Source: Paenibacillus illinoisensis NBRC 15959 (GTDB lineage: Bacteria > Bacillota > Bacilli > Paenibacillales > Paenibacillaceae). From it: DNA of 64,000 bases. The notes beneath the pieces were generated by a model, which saw nothing but the letters and a program-made list of their open reading frames with translations, searched no databases and was not told the origin of the DNA. The stretch lies in NCBI RefSeq assembly GCF_004000925.1, contig NZ_BIME01000011.1:62001-126000 (forward strand), written 5' to 3'. Of the stretch, positions 25,230 to 35,287 are shown piece after piece; position 1 is the first letter of the stretch, and the number at the start of each line of letters is the position of its first letter. The position numbers were made by a program, and so were the translations under genes.

Positions 25230-25937
25230 ATGGCAAAGTTTTTCATTTTAACAATATTATTATTGGTGGCAGGCTGTTCGTCCCATAACAATATGATGCA
25301 AAAACAAGTGACTCCTGAGCAAAAACAAATTTCAATTCATGATCATGCTGCTGCACCAAACTCTGTCCTCACACAGGCATCATCAACAGCTACATCTAGG
25401 CAAGAGGGATCTATTACAACAAAAGAAGCCCAAAATGGAATTCCATTGGATTTGTTGGATCTGATTCGAACACCGGATGGAAATACAGTAAACCAGGCAC
25501 CTGCAGGAAATCTTGAAAATAAGGAGCCAACAGGACAAGTACAGGAAGGTAAAAAAAATACTACGGATAAAACAGATTTTGAGCAGCAGGTTCTGGATCT
25601 GGTCAATCAAGAAAGGGCCAAGACGGGATTAAGTTCCTTGAGTAGGAATGAAGAATTGTCAAATGTGGCTATGGTCAAGGCACAGGACATGTACAACCAC
25701 AGTTACTTTGATCATAATTCGCCAACACATGGATCCCCCTTCGATATGATGAAGGAATTCGGGATCACATATAATACCGCTGGAGAAAACATCGCAAAAG
25801 GGCAAACCACCCCTACCCAGGTTATGAAGGAGTGGATGAATAGCCCTGGCCACAAAGCAAATATACTGAATAATAGTTATACTCATATCGGTATTGCTTA
25901 TTATAACAACACATGGGTCCAGGAATTTACTGGATAG
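25230..25937 (+). CDS. CAP/SCP-domain lipoprotein (YkwD-like)
   Basis: 235 residues. The leader MAKFFILTILLLVAGCSSHN carries lipobox LVAGC. A long polar linker (about 25-115) precedes a CAP domain: 'VLDLVNQERAKTGLSSL', 'NHSYFDHNSPTHGSPFDMMK', 'AGENIAKGQTTPTQVMKEWM' and 'SPGHKANILN', the full cluster of His/Glu cavity residues. Bacterial CAP proteins such as YkwD are secreted or surface-bound and of unclear function. AGGAGG lies upstream. The protein ends at 'WVQEFTG', as is usual. Monocistronic, with a terminator behind it. Confidence 0.92.
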   Translation: MAKFFILTILLLVAGCSSHNNMMQKQVTPEQKQISIHDHAAAPNSVLTQASSTATSRQEGSITTKEAQNGIPLDLLDLIRTPDGNTVNQAPAGNLENKEPTGQVQEGKKNTTDKTDFEQQVLDLVNQERAKTGLSSLSRNEELSNVAMVKAQDMYNHSYFDHNSPTHGSPFDMMKEFGITYNTAGENIAKGQTTPTQVMKEWMNSPGHKANILNNSYTHIGIAYYNNTWVQEFTG

Positions 25938-25960
25938 CGCCTTTCATCTCCCAACAATAA

Positions 25961-26000
25961 AGTATCAAAAACCCGCAATTTATGTCGGGTTTTTGATACT
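25961..26000. terminator. Perfect 15-bp hairpin terminator
   Basis: AGTATCAAAAACCCG and CGGGTTTTTGATACT are exact complements across a 10-base loop. T and A runs within the arms allow termination in either direction. Confidence 0.85.
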
Positions 26001-26127
26001 ACAGATCCTGCATACGCCACCAGTTGTTTTGTTTCCTCGAACCGAATAAAAGTAAAGATGAGCACAGCCAGTTCAATAAGAAATTGCCACTCCATATAGC
26101 TTTACCAAAGCACACACTACTGATCAA

Positions 26128-26421
26128 TCATGGATAACAGTAGACGATTGAACCGGCTGGTACTTCTTCTGGGGAAATTTCTTTCCCCAAACATATACCG
26201 ATATTCTTTTTGCCGGCTACAGAATGATTAATTTGAATAGAAACGACTCCATACACTTGCTCTTCCCCGTCCATTTTTTTGATGATAATCTGGTCACCGA
26301 TCATCTCTTTGATTTTTGACGGAAGTTTTTCATCCAACTCTTCATTGGCCCCCATAACGATGGTTCCGAATTCAGGTGTTTCAAAGACTAAACCAACGCC
26401 AAACAACATTTTTGCTTCCAT
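26128..26421 (-). CDS. Conserved small protein of unknown function
   Basis: 97 residues from ATG 26421 with GGTGG nine bases upstream. Beta-rich sequence without signal or membrane segment ('LVFETPEFGTIVMGANEELD' and 'SIQINHSVAGKKNIGICLGK'). No cysteine or metal motif apart from the terminal 'YCYP'. Family not recognised. It stands alone, minus strand, between the CAP gene terminator and the broken serine hydrolase. The clean ribosome site supports a real gene. Confidence 0.65.
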   Translation of the reverse strand: MEAKMLFGVGLVFETPEFGTIVMGANEELDEKLPSKIKEMIGDQIIIKKMDGEEQVYGVVSIQINHSVAGKKNIGICLGKEISPEEVPAGSIVYCYP

Positions 26422-26555
26422 TCTTTGACCACCTTATCCCTGATCTATGAATAACTCACCTTTGAAATCTCACACTCTGAGGGTGGCATTACGAAGTCTA
26501 ACCTTGGCATCTCTCAATTATGCTTAAGTCATCCTTTTATCTCTTCCCGCTTTTT

Positions 26556-28366
26556 CTAAACATACAAATTCCAACCCACAACAAAAGCAGCCAAGATAAA
26601 TGCCGAGATGCCAGACATAATGTACATCACCTTTTGCTTTTTGGCGTAACTACTCTTCCGCAGTTTGTAAATGAGCAAACCAAGATACGCCACTGCCAGG
26701 ACTACATATAGCAGATTAAACCCTAAATTGATGCGTAATGAAGAATAAGCAGGATAACTTGGAAGTCTGGTAAGGATGATAAAAAGATTGAGTAGGAGCA
26801 ACCCACCTGTGAAATTAATGGCAAAATAATATTTATCGAAATGGGTTGAAAGATTTCCTCGTTTTTTAAGTTTGTAAAGAAGCATCCGGATTATGTAACC
26901 GATCAGAGCACCTAAGCTGAAAATGATGGCTAGCGCAACAGGAATAAGCGATATTGTAATCAAATTCACCTTTAGATTCGATACAGGTAAGTAATCCATG
27001 TAAGGAGTATAGGAAATTTTCTCAACAACGCCATGATGCTCGACCACATTATAAACACTACTTAACTCCGCTTTTGAAAATTTGCTTATATCAAGCAGCC
27101 TAAATAAATCGGTAAATCTAGAGGCGGGCCGTCTTGCAGATTGAAAATATCCCCCTCCCTCAGAAGTAACCGAATTAACGTATGTGCTGTTACCGAAAAT
27201 CTTGCTAATAAGTCCATAATAATAGACTTCCTCAAACGCAATGTTTGTCATGACCACCATCCCAAATTTGGATTCTGGATCAAAGACAACTTTGCTTGAA
27301 AATCCTTTTAAATTCCCCTCGTGAAGCAGTGTAGGTACCCAATATTCCATCTCAGCGAACCCATGCGCAAATCTGGAATCGAAGTCCCGTCATAATACAA
27401 ACTGGTTGACAACATTTCGTCTAACGTATCTCTCTTGGCAAATAATACACTGTTATCATCAACAGGCATCAGCGCTGCAAGGAATTTCCCTAAATCTTCA
27501 GCTGTCCCCATGGCTGCCCCTGTAGGATAGAACGTTACGTACACTCTGTTCTCAGGGATCAGTTTCAAATCTTTCGTGTACCCTTCAATCTCATTCCTTC
27601 TCTGCACGAGGTCTGGACGATCCTGCCCCGTTGGATGAACCGTAGTGTCGTTCATATGAAGCGGTTCAAAAATATGTTGATTAACATATTCATAATAAGG
27701 TTGGCCACTTACCAATTCCACGATGTAACCGCCTAGACCAACGCCATAGTTCGAATAACCGACGACGCTATTCGGTTTGTATATCTGTTTCGGCTCGTTT
27801 TTACGCAGCGTTTCTCCTAAATCATAATCTTCATTGTCGTTGTAATAATACACTTCGGTCGCTGTTTGATCTTCCCAACCCGCATTATGATGCATCAGGT
27901 TCATCAGGGTAATCGGTTCATCGTATTTCAGTTTTTTGAAAAATCCCTCTGGCAGATATTCTATGATATCCGTATCCAGATCAAGCTTTCCTTGTTCAAC
28001 AAGCTGCATCAGACTCGTATAGACCAACAGTTTAGAGATAGAAGCCCATTCAAAAACAGTGGAGGTATCTGCCTTTCGCTGATTCTCAATATTCGCAAAG
28101 CCATATGCCTTATTTACTATGAATTCGCCATCTTTGATCGCCACAACAGAAACGGCAGCGGTATACTTCTCATACGACTCAACATAAGAATCAATGGTTT
28201 TCTCTAACTCTGTTAAAGGAATCCTGGATGGTGTTGTCTGAATCTGTTCTTCTTCCGCGTTGACAGGTACCGCACATGCGATAATGACGAGTACGAGTGT
28301 CAAAACACAAGCGATTACTTTGTTTACCGTGTGAAAACTACGATCTTTTGGGCGATTTTTCTGCAT
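26556..28366 (-). pseudogene. Beta-lactamase-family serine hydrolase with membrane tail, frameshifted
   Basis: Start at ATG 28366 after GGAG. An N-terminal helix is followed by a class-C beta-lactamase/penicillin-binding-like domain with S-x-x-K in 'FEWASISKLLVY' and Y-x-N in 'VVGYSNYGVGLGG'. Near 27357 a single base is missing from GGGTTTCGC, so the frame breaks after 'DLRMG'. The second frame (26556 to about 27355) continues 'EMEYWVPTLLHEGNLKGFSS' and ends in about four membrane helices. Intact homologues would be about 600 residues. Either a true pseudogene or a one-base sequencing error. Confidence 0.85.
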
Positions 28367-28508
28367 CAGCAACTCTCCTAATATATAAATGTATGTCACA
28401 TACTCTATTTTTTACGTATACGTTTTCAAATGAGTTCCCACTAATTTAAGTTATTCTCAAATGCAATTAAACTCCATTCAGGAGAGAGCGCAAAGAATTT
28501 AACCTTTT

Positions 28509-28716
28509 AGGTAAACCTAGATCATGGTACAACACAGCACCTGTACGATGAGCAGCAGAGTGCACGCGCACGCGAGAATCTAATGGACGGATCAGGGCCA
28601 CAACTTTGCCTGCCAGTATCGAAGCCAGTTCTTCGGACAGCAAGCCGTTCGTCGGTGATAATTCGTAATAGTCTGCTTAGCCTCGGTCAGTTCACCGAAA
28701 AGGCTCAGGATGGTCT
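28509..28716 (-). pseudogene. Fragment of an AraC/siderophore-binding regulator gene (internal part)
   Basis: Aligns base by base with 57447-57661 of the intact regulator gene. The readable pieces are 'TILSLFGELTEAK', then after a frameshift 'LSEELASILAGKVVALIRPL' and 'HRTGAVLYHDLGLP'. Four codons (GKRA in the intact copy) are missing and there is at least one frameshift. It covers roughly the middle of the substrate-binding domain and lies just downstream of the SLH gene. Confidence 0.8.
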
Positions 28717-28867
28717 ATTTCATTAAAATCACAACTCATATTGTATAACTGTACACATAAAAATGCCCCCACACTGTAGCAGGTTTAGCTATACACCTGT
28801 TAACAATGAGAGGGACAAATCTTAGTCTTACATCTGCTCAGTTTAGAAGCTATGAGCTATTTTGTGG

Positions 28868-31800
28868 TTAACCCAGCAATTGATCTATCGTTGGATTCTT
28901 TCTCAGCATGCGCATGATAACCGTTAAGGCTTCCGCCCTCGTGAGATTGGCGTCCGGTTCAAACCGGTTCTGGCTCTTGCCCTCGAGCAACCCCGCCTTT
29001 GCAGCCGCTTCAATGATCTCCTTCGCCCAATGCTTGGGTGCTACATCAACGAATGTGGCAGCATCGCCAGATGGAGTATTCTGAAAAATCAGGATTTTCG
29101 AGATCATAGCAGCCATCTCGGCTCGTGTAATCTTGTAATCAGCGTGGAAGGTTCCATCAGAGTACCCGTTGATAACTCCATTGGAAGCAAGAATTTCTAT
29201 AGAGTCTCGCGCCCAGGAGTTCTGAATATCTCGTAACTCAAACGTTCCGCTTCCTGAACGCAGGGCAAATGCTTTAACAAGAAGTGTGCTGAACTCTGCT
29301 CTTGTAATAGAAGCATCCGGTTTAAATCTGCCATCTGGGTAGCCCTTAATTATGCCTATCTTGGCAGCGGTTAAAATATCTTTGGAAGCCCAATGGGACG
29401 CCGCGTCCTGGAATGTCACAGCGTTACCGGCCAATGCTTCTTGTATAAAAGCTACGAGCCGATCAGTTTCAACAAGAGCGTGAAAATACTTGGTCTCCTG
29501 AACTGGGGGCGTTGAAGAGTCTGTTTCAGCCGGAGTGCTCGTATCGATTGAAGTGCTTGTATTGTTTGGACTGCTCGGAGAGGATCCTGACCCCGAAACT
29601 GGCGTACCGGTTACTGTTACGTTTATATCAACCGATTGGATTCCATACACAGCACTGACGACAGTACTGCCCGCTGTCTTACCTGTAACCCTGCCGCTGG
29701 TAACATTAGCAATTGACGGATTGCGAACAGTCCAGGTTACCAATGAGGTCACATCTCTTTCCGACTGATCTGAAAAAACAGCTGTAATGGCCACGGATGC
29801 AGTCTCTCCGCTCAGTACGTTTAACGTATTTGGAGTAGCCCTTAAACTGCTTAATGCCTGCAAGGTAATGCTCTTTGTTGCGATGCTGCTCATTTTGTCA
29901 CCATCGCTTACGGTAAAGCTGATCGTGCGCGTCGTCATATTCGTAGAAACTTGTGTGTTTTTGTAAGTAACTGCTCGCAATGTGTTCTGCCACTGCACCA
30001 ACGTTGCGGTTCCACCTGCGGACGTCAGCGTCAGCACGCCATTAAGTGCATCATAATTCGCCGCAATATTACCCATGCTCGCTCCATCATTCATGAAAGC
30101 AAGCACATCTTTTTCCGCGTCGAAACGACTCGTAATGCTAACCGTTGCGCTAGCTAAGGTTGTATTATCCAGGTCGGCTACCGTTACACCGCTGTCAATA
30201 GCTGTTGGAGTCGAAGCTCCAGAGATGTAATTAGTCGAACCACCACTTGTGGTCACAATTGGTGTCTGATTGATAGCTGTGACCGTTACAGTTCGTGTCG
30301 CTGTATTGCTTGAATTGACGCCGTTCGTAAACGTGAAGCTAACCATACGTGTCGCCGTATTTGGCGTGATCGCCGTATCTGTATAAGTAATTGATCTCAA
30401 GGCAGCTTGCCACTCCGCCGACGTTGCAGTTCCGCCCGCTGATGTCAGCGTCAACACACCCGTAACTGCATTATAACTGGCCGTAATGTTACCCATAGTT
30501 TGCCTGTCATTGGTGAATCCCAGCACATCTTCTCCAACATGAAGATTACCTGTAATGGCCACTGTTGCGCTTGCAAGAGTAGTACTGCTATCTGCTGTTA
30601 CCGTTATGCCAGAGTCGATAACGACTGGAGTTGAGGGCGCATTATCCCCAGCCACGAATGAAGCCGAACCGCTACTTGTGGTCAGACTCGGAGGCGTCAT
30701 CACAGCTACTTGTACTGTATGTGTAACAGCAGCGCTGTTCTTCGTTCCGTCGTTTACAGTGTAGTTAATGTTGCGTTGCCCTGGCGTGGCGCTCGTACTC
30801 GAGAACGTAATTCCTCGCAACGCACTCTGCCACTGCGCCAGCGTTGCGGTTGCGCCTGATGATGTCAGCGTCAGCACGCCAGTGAAAGCATCATAACTCG
30901 CTGTAATATTTCCCATCGTCGCCCCATCATTGGTGTAAGCCAGTACATCTTTTCCCGCGTCGAAATGGCTCGTAATGCTAACCGTTGCGCTGCTCAATGT
31001 CGTATTGTCCAGGTCTGCTATCGTCAAACCGTTGTCCATAGTCACCGGAGTCGAAACTCCAGAAATGTAATTAGTCGAACCACCACTCGTGTTCACGATT
31101 GGTGTCTGGTCGGTTTCCGTCACCGTTACAGTTCTTGTCGCCGTACTACTTTTATTGACGCCGTCCGTCACCGTGATGCTAACCGTACGTGTCGCCGTAT
31201 TTGGCGTGACCGCCGTATCTGTATAAGTAATTGATCTCAAAGCAGCTTGCCACTCCGCCAACGTTGTAATGGCGCCTGCTGATGTCAGCGTTAGCACACC
31301 AGTAGATGCATTATAACTAGCTGTTATATTCCCCATGGTCAGCCCGTCATTGATGAAATTCAGTACATCCTCTCCAGCATGAAAATTGCCTGTGATCGCC
31401 ACTGTTGCGCTTGGAAGCGTAATACCGCTATCTCCGGTTAACATTATGCCGGAGTCGATAACGACCGGAGTTGAGGGCGCATTATCCCCAGCCACGAATG
31501 AAGCCGAACCGCTGCTTGTAGTCAGACTGAGAGGCACGATCACTGTTACATCCATAGTATGTGTAGCAGCAGCGCTGGTCTTCGTTCCGTCGCTTACAGC
31601 GTAGCTGATGTTGCGCTGCCCTGGCGTGGCACTCGTGCTTGAAAACGTAATTCCTCGCAACGCACTCTGCCACTGTGCCAACGATGCGGTTGCGCCTGAT
31701 GATATCAGCGTCATCACGCCTGTAGATGCATTATAAGTCGCCGTAATGTTTCCCATGGTCGCCCCATCATTAATGTAAGCCAGTACATCTTTTCCCGCGT

Positions 31801-32476
31801 CGAAGTGGCTCGTGATGCTAACCGTTGCGCTACTCAAGGTTGCATTGTCCAGGTCTGATACCGTCAGACCGCCGTCAATAGCAACCGAAGTCGAAGTTCC
31901 AGAGATGTAATGGGTCGAACCACCACTCGTGGTCACCATTGGTGTCTGGTCGGTATCCGTCACCGTCACCGTTCGCGTAGCCGCACTGCTTGTATTAACG
32001 CCGTCCGTCACCGTCATGCTAACCGTACGTGTCGCCGTAATTGGCGTGACCGCCGTATTTGTATAAGTAATTGACCTCAAAGCGGCTTGCCACTGCTCCA
32101 ACGCTGCGGTTCCGCCCGCGGATGTCAACGTCAGCACGCCAGTGGATACATTATAACTAGCTGTAATATTCCCCATGGTCCGCCCGTCATTAATGAAAAT
32201 CAACACATCTTCTCCAACATGAAGATTGCCTGTAATCGCCACTGTTGCGCTTTCAAGGGTAGTGCTGCTATCCGCGGTTACCGTTATGCCAGAGTCGATA
32301 GCAACCGGAGTTGAGGACGAATTATCTCCAGCCACGAATGAAGCCGAACCTCCAGATACAGACAACACAGGACCCGTGGCTGCAAAAGTGGTCGGTGTAA
32401 TATAATTACCGAGTCCCGTCTGGAAGGTTAATGCAATGGTAAGCAGGACCATCAATTTGCGTATTACGTTCTTCAT
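28868..32476 (-). CDS. Surface protein with six repeat domains, a BIG2 domain and three SLH domains
   Basis: 1202 residues. Signal peptide 1-33. Residues about 38-880 are six domains of about 140 residues in an A-B-A-B-A-B order: A has 'SASFVAGDN', 'TMGNITASYN' and 'EWQAALRSITYT'; B has 'TSGGSTNYISG' and 'VSITSHFDAGKDVLAY'. A bacterial Ig-like BIG2 domain ('WTVRNPSIANVTSGRVTGKT') and a Ser/Thr/Pro linker follow. Three SLH domains (from 'AASHWASKDILTAAKIGIIK' to the end) bind pyruvylated secondary wall polymer. The protein is therefore wall-anchored, probably an adhesin or matrix protein; ligand unknown. It sits between two fragments of a regulator gene. Confidence 0.93.
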   Translation of the reverse strand: MKNVIRKLMVLLTIALTFQTGLGNYITPTTFAATGPVLSVSGGSASFVAGDNSSSTPVAIDSGITVTADSSTTLESATVAITGNLHVGEDVLIFINDGRTMGNITASYNVSTGVLTLTSAGGTAALEQWQAALRSITYTNTAVTPITATRTVSMTVTDGVNTSSAATRTVTVTDTDQTPMVTTSGGSTHYISGTSTSVAIDGGLTVSDLDNATLSSATVSITSHFDAGKDVLAYINDGATMGNITATYNASTGVMTLISSGATASLAQWQSALRGITFSSTSATPGQRNISYAVSDGTKTSAAATHTMDVTVIVPLSLTTSSGSASFVAGDNAPSTPVVIDSGIMLTGDSGITLPSATVAITGNFHAGEDVLNFINDGLTMGNITASYNASTGVLTLTSAGAITTLAEWQAALRSITYTDTAVTPNTATRTVSITVTDGVNKSSTATRTVTVTETDQTPIVNTSGGSTNYISGVSTPVTMDNGLTIADLDNTTLSSATVSITSHFDAGKDVLAYTNDGATMGNITASYDAFTGVLTLTSSGATATLAQWQSALRGITFSSTSATPGQRNINYTVNDGTKNSAAVTHTVQVAVMTPPSLTTSSGSASFVAGDNAPSTPVVIDSGITVTADSSTTLASATVAITGNLHVGEDVLGFTNDRQTMGNITASYNAVTGVLTLTSAGGTATSAEWQAALRSITYTDTAITPNTATRMVSFTFTNGVNSSNTATRTVTVTAINQTPIVTTSGGSTNYISGASTPTAIDSGVTVADLDNTTLASATVSITSRFDAEKDVLAFMNDGASMGNIAANYDALNGVLTLTSAGGTATLVQWQNTLRAVTYKNTQVSTNMTTRTISFTVSDGDKMSSIATKSITLQALSSLRATPNTLNVLSGETASVAITAVFSDQSERDVTSLVTWTVRNPSIANVTSGRVTGKTAGSTVVSAVYGIQSVDINVTVTGTPVSGSGSSPSSPNNTSTSIDTSTPAETDSSTPPVQETKYFHALVETDRLVAFIQEALAGNAVTFQDAASHWASKDILTAAKIGIIKGYPDGRFKPDASITRAEFSTLLVKAFALRSGSGTFELRDIQNSWARDSIEILASNGVINGYSDGTFHADYKITRAEMAAMISKILIFQNTPSGDAATFVDVAPKHWAKEIIEAAAKAGLLEGKSQNRFEPDANLTRAEALTVIMRMLRKNPTIDQLLG
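29840..32350 (-). repeat. Three tandem 840-bp coding repeats
   Basis: Landmarks recur exactly every 840 bp: GCCACGAATG at about 32331, 31491 and 30651, and AGTCGAACCACCA-type text at 31911, 31071 and 30231. Each 840-bp unit is two 420-bp half-units (domains A and B). High nucleotide identity suggests recent duplication or gene conversion. Confidence 0.9.
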
Positions 32477-32820
32477 TGACTATTTCCCCCGTCATTTAGA
32501 GTTAATCCTGAATTTGTAACCATTGCTGTAAGGTAAGCATCAGACTATATCTAGACAATGTGTTCTCATATTCGATGGATACTATATCTCCTTTTTTACT
32601 TAGATAAAACCCATTTTGCGACATTCTCGTAGAGAATTCCTGTGCTTTACGAACTATTTTTAGGACTTTAAGCATGTTTTTTCGATTTTTCTTTAGTGTA
32701 GTATTGATCTAGCTTTTATAACGTCTGCATTGTGAATTTGGACTATATTAAATCGTATGGAATATAATGTTCCGATGACGAAGCTTACTCTTTTTTTATC
32801 TGTCCTCGCTAAAAACTAAT

Positions 32821-32864
32821 AAAACAGGCCACTTTTCCCCCTCCAGAGACAAAAGATGACCTGT
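32821..32864 (-). terminator. Probable rho-independent terminator
   Basis: On the minus strand ACAGGTCATCTTTT pairs with AAAAGTGGCCTGT with small mismatches, followed by TTTTATT. It probably ends the transcript of the GH88 operon after the regulator remnant. Confidence 0.55.
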
Positions 32865-32935
32865 CTATACGTCTTGTTAGATAATTCACTAGACTCTCTA
32901 TGGGTGCAACAGGATTCACCCTCAGCCCCTCCAAC

Positions 32936-33051
32936 CATTCCCAAGACCCGTTGCTCTATGGTCAATATCCCATCCTGCATAAGCTGAGTACTCTGCAGGA
33001 AAATGACTCGCTTGTACAGCCGATAATCTCTCAACCGAGATATGATAGGTA
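32936..33051 (-). pseudogene. Fragment of an AraC/siderophore-binding regulator gene (C-terminal part)
   Basis: The minus strand reads 'YHISVERLSAVQASH' and, after a frameshift, 'FLQSTQLMQDGILTIEQRVL', matching 'YHISVDRLPAVHASH' and 'FLLSSEIMQEGMSATEQSVW' of the intact protein at 57169. It corresponds to a more C-terminal portion than the fragment at 28509, yet it lies upstream of it, so the two are not halves of one gene split by a simple insertion. Confidence 0.75.
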
Positions 33052-33221
33052 TATAGGCATTATGATCTCTATAAAAAAGTATGGGACAATGCCCTCTCCC
33101 ACGGCCCTATCAAAAGAACCAAGTTTGAACGAGGGTCATCATCCCAATGTGTCAGTACGGTGTTTTTTCCAAGCCTCTTATCCATGTTTCCCAATGCTTT
33201 ATATAACCCATTATTCCAGTT

Positions 33222-34409
33222 TTATTTCCCGCTACGCTCATACCAATAACCAGGAATATCATGTGCAAGACGCATTAACGCTTCCAGGTAAAAGTAGTCG
33301 CCCCAGATCATATAATCATCGGGGGATAAGCCTCCATGGATATGATATGAGCCATGCTCAAGAAAGCCCTCTTCCTCATCGTCACCGATTGTAGCATAGT
33401 TGTTGATCAGCGATTCCATGCTTGTTGCCAGCATCTGCTCGAAATACAGACGATCTGAATCAGCAGCAGGCAAATGTGAGATGAGTTCCGCCAGTCCGGC
33501 AGCGACGATTGCTGAGGCTGAACTGTCCCGGTAAGTATCCGCAGCTACAGGAGCATTGAAGTCCCAATAAGCAACACTGTCCTCGGGCAAATGTTCAAGG
33601 AAGTAGCGGGCCATACGTTTGGAAGTCTCCAGAAACACCTTATTTCCAGTATAACGATAGGATAGCGCAAACCCATATACACCCCATGCTTGCCCCCGCG
33701 TCCAGGTCGAACCATTGTTGTAGCCCTGATGTGTCGCACCGCCGATGGGAACACCCGACTTCGCATCGAAGAAAAACGTATGATACGAACTATCATCCCC
33801 TCTAACGATATAACGCCGTGTTTTCTCCGCTTGGATCTGTGCTATTTCAGCGTACGTTGAATCACCCGTCTGCTCACTTGCCCAGTATAATAACGGCAGA
33901 TTAAGCAGGCAATCAATAATAATCCTCCCTGCTTCTTGCTCGTTATCTGTTGCTCCCCACGCTTGAATATAACCGCTGCCGTCACTCGTAGTCCGCCAAC
34001 GTTTCACTAATACATCAGCTGCAGCCAGAGCCAGCTCCCGAGCACGCTCATCTCCAGCTACAATCCACTGGGCTTTGGCCGATAAGCTGTATAAGAATCC
34101 GATATCATGGTGATCCAGGGAGACATGCTGCTCAAGCCGCTGACGTAAACTTGCTACGGCCCCTTCTGCTGCCTTCCGGTAGCGTTCATCGTTTGAATAT
34201 TCATAGCACAACCACAATATCCCCGGCCAGAAGCCATCTGTCCAGTCGTCGTTATCATTCAAAATATAAGTTCCATTCAGACTGACATGGGGAAACCGGG
34301 ACCCGAACTTATCCATATTGTTTAGCGTTTTCGATAGAATGTCCTCAATGGCTTGTATATAACGTTGTTTTCCTTGTAATTTCGTTGTTTGCATGCCCTC
34401 GGTAGACAT
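33222..34409 (-). CDS. Glycoside hydrolase family 88, unsaturated glucuronyl/galacturonyl hydrolase
   Basis: 395 residues, cytoplasmic (no signal). The alpha/alpha-barrel family pattern is visible: 'NDNDDWTDGFWPGILWLCYE' with the conserved Asp, 'LDHHDIGFLYSLSAKAQW', 'ATHQGYNNGSTWTRGQAWGV' and a final 'DYFYLEALMRLAHDIPGYW'. GH88 enzymes hydrate the 4,5-unsaturated uronic acid left by polysaccharide lyases, releasing it from oligosaccharides. This ties the locus to a uronic-acid glycan. Last gene of a four-gene minus-strand operon after GHL6-like, serine hydrolase and deacetylase genes. Confidence 0.93.
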   Translation of the reverse strand: MSTEGMQTTKLQGKQRYIQAIEDILSKTLNNMDKFGSRFPHVSLNGTYILNDNDDWTDGFWPGILWLCYEYSNDERYRKAAEGAVASLRQRLEQHVSLDHHDIGFLYSLSAKAQWIVAGDERARELALAAADVLVKRWRTTSDGSGYIQAWGATDNEQEAGRIIIDCLLNLPLLYWASEQTGDSTYAEIAQIQAEKTRRYIVRGDDSSYHTFFFDAKSGVPIGGATHQGYNNGSTWTRGQAWGVYGFALSYRYTGNKVFLETSKRMARYFLEHLPEDSVAYWDFNAPVAADTYRDSSASAIVAAGLAELISHLPAADSDRLYFEQMLATSMESLINNYATIGDDEEEGFLEHGSYHIHGGLSPDDYMIWGDYFYLEALMRLAHDIPGYWYERSGK

Positions 34410-34475
34410 CGCACTTCAGTCCTCTCTTCATCTATTAGGAGAAATGATCCAGAGAATGACAGCAAAAAAGGATCA

Positions 34476-35276
34476 TCAACCGAGCTCGGTCAATTGGCCT
34501 GCCGCAAGCTCTACGACGTCCGTTTCCACGCTTACCCATACACTTTGTGCAGATGGATTATGGACGATCCGGTAATCTGCCGAGAATCGGAGCTGCCGCA
34601 ATGCATGCATATACGAAACAATTTCAGCATTCGTAGCAAACCAGATGTTTTCGTTTCCGGCAACGAGTTCTCCAAATCGATCGATCAGCTCCCAGTTGTT
34701 GTCGTTCTCAAATTCATAGCTGTGCCCCCACACATACAGCAATGCCATCTTGGTATGCCTCTGCTTTAAAGCAAGTAACTGCTGCGCGTACTCCACCATT
34801 TGCCGATAATGGCAGGTCGGATGCCATCTCAGGAAGTCTGAAGGCATATTGAATCCGAACTCGTTTGCTGCTGTCCGGGCATACTCTATTCCCAGCGAAG
34901 GCAGCAGCGAGACAAGCTGGTCGTTATATGTACCAAAAGGGTAGCTCATCCCCCGCACAGGATAACCAACCAGAGCCTCCAATCCCTTTCGGTCCTCCGT
35001 AATTTCCTGAACCATTTGTTCGACCGGGGACTGATCGAGAAAAGGATGGCTGACGGTATGTGCAGATACTTCATGCCCTGTGAACAGGGGACGTATCTCC
35101 TCCCTTGTAAGAAATCCTTCTTTTCCGAGCGTACCGCTGTTTAGGTGAAACGTGCCTTTGAGGCCATATTCATTAAACTTCCCGACCAGTCTCCTGTCAT
35201 GAATCTTCCCATCATCAAAACTCAGAGTGATGGCCTTATGCACCCCACCCGGAAAGCGATCATATCGAATTCTCAT
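34476..35276 (-). CDS. Polysaccharide deacetylase family protein (NodB fold)
   Basis: 266 residues from ATG 35276 with AGGAGG six bases upstream; the longer frame to 35306 overlaps the previous gene's end. Motif 1 is 'ITLSFDDGKIHDRRLVGKF' (metal/catalytic Asp pair), followed by 'SAHTVSHPFLDQ' (His-x3-His metal site) and 'MSYPFGTYND'. It would remove O- or N-acetyl groups from sugars of the imported oligosaccharide; no signal peptide, so intracellular. It lies 66 bp before the GH88 gene. Confidence 0.9.
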   Translation of the reverse strand: MRIRYDRFPGGVHKAITLSFDDGKIHDRRLVGKFNEYGLKGTFHLNSGTLGKEGFLTREEIRPLFTGHEVSAHTVSHPFLDQSPVEQMVQEITEDRKGLEALVGYPVRGMSYPFGTYNDQLVSLLPSLGIEYARTAANEFGFNMPSDFLRWHPTCHYRQMVEYAQQLLALKQRHTKMALLYVWGHSYEFENDNNWELIDRFGELVAGNENIWFATNAEIVSYMHALRQLRFSADYRIVHNPSAQSVWVSVETDVVELAAGQLTELG

Positions 35277-35287
35277 GCCAATTCCTC

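Noticed and set aside
25901..26095. Minus-strand frame of 64 codons
   Set aside because: It runs through a perfect terminator hairpin and has no ribosome site.
28740..28830. Possible terminator after the SLH gene
   Set aside because: ACAGGT/ACCTGT pairing exists, but the T run is 20 bases away; too weak to call.
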